Of a stretch of 37,357 bases of DNA, positions 37,041-37,357 are shown one piece after another. The stretch covers positions 1 to 37,357 of the forward strand of contig JAWKTT010000042.1 in the NCBI GenBank assembly GCA_041398965.1. The letters run 5' to 3'. Every line of letters begins with the position of its first letter. Within the stretch, counting starts at the first letter, position 1. The stretch is from JAWKTT01 sp041398965 (GTDB lineage: Bacteria > Planctomycetota > Planctomycetia > Planctomycetales > Planctomycetaceae). Made by a program: the position numbers and the translations under genes. Below the pieces are notes generated by a model that was given only the letters and a program-made list of their open reading frames with translations, was not told where the DNA came from and ran no database searches.

Positions 37041-37187
37041 GACCGTGACCCTGACTGCACAAATGAACCACCCCCAAACAGCGACTGCACCCCTTGAATT
37101 AGGGTTACCCTGGCACAATCCCCCCAGCCCCACCGCAATCCCCACAGTGCGGAACAGCGATCGGAACAACGACCGGAATTTCTGACG

Positions 37188-37357
37188 TTATTCGCCGGGG
37201 GCGAGTTTCTTTCGACGACTCTTCCAGTCGCCGGCTGCAGGGGCCGGAGCTTCCGGAACCTGCACGTCAACTGGATCAGTCGTTTCCGATCCTTTGACCA
37301 CCGGAGCTTCCGGAGGGGGACCGACAACCGGCACCGGCGGATATGCCGGAGGAACGG
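37188..37357 (-). CDS. C-terminal end of a proline-rich protein, cut by the window edge
   Basis: A minus-strand frame enters from the right edge and ends at a TAA at 37188-37190, giving 55 residues. It is rich in Pro, Val and Ala (VPPAYPPVPVVGPPPEAP, then VQVPEAPAPAAGDW) and ends with a basic stretch, KSRRKKLAPGE. A 13-base sequence, CCGGAGCTTCCGG, occurs twice (37244-37256 and 37301-37313) and encodes PEAP both times. The sequence is coding-like by composition, with no stop up to the edge. The N-terminus and function cannot be seen. Confidence 0.65.
   Translation of the reverse strand, partial: VPPAYPPVPVVGPPPEAPVVKGSETTDPVDVQVPEAPAPAAGDWKSRRKKLAPGE

Overview
This window looks like chromosomal DNA from a member of the phylum Planctomycetota. 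The evidence is a DUF1549/DUF1553 plus DUF1501 gene pair, an ECF sigma factor next to a giant Ser/Thr kinase with LamG-like and leucine-rich repeat regions, very large secreted or membrane-anchored proteins of no known family, and several palindromic intergenic repeats. All assignments were made by reading the sequence; no database search was run.

Layout. 1-495 holds no clear gene, but a good promoter lies at 407-435. 496-4366 is one gene for a secreted, membrane-anchored protein. Its second half is broken into at least three frames by a cluster of apparent single-base losses. 4469-13183 encodes a 2904-residue giant that carries two copies of the module seen once in the 496 gene, plus what looks like a signal peptide in mid-protein. 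13337-13461 is a long imperfect inverted repeat. 13464-16208 (minus) encodes a zinc-ribbon protein with about 25 membrane segments. 16659-19404 is a phosphotransferase relay (EIIA, HPr, EI) with no sugar permease. 19405-20321 is a long gene-free leader with two hairpins, followed by an RNase E/G gene (20322-22655) with a long Ser/Arg/Gly/Asp/Glu-rich tail. 22785-26000 (minus) is the DUF1549/DUF1553 then DUF1501 pair. 26206-27534 is a multi-pass membrane protein. 27619-33010 (minus) is the kinase and, upstream of it, the sigma factor. 33873-34262 is a DksA/TraR-type zinc-finger protein behind a near-consensus promoter with a G-rich spacer. 34413-35852 (minus) is rimO. 36107-36619 (minus) is a four-helix membrane protein. 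36841-37040 is a cluster of five hairpins. 37188-37357 (minus) is the tail of a proline-rich protein that continues off the right edge.

How the genes may work together. The two large proteins at the left form a paralogous pair and are probably co-transcribed. The EIIA-HPr-EI relay lacks a transporter here and is more likely regulatory than for sugar uptake. The sigma factor and kinase fit the planctomycete pattern of ECF sigma factors encoded beside Ser/Thr kinases and are likely one signalling unit. RNase E/G, RimO and the DksA-like protein are core RNA, ribosome and transcription functions. The most unusual material is the three-module giant-protein locus and the cluster of frame breaks in its first gene.
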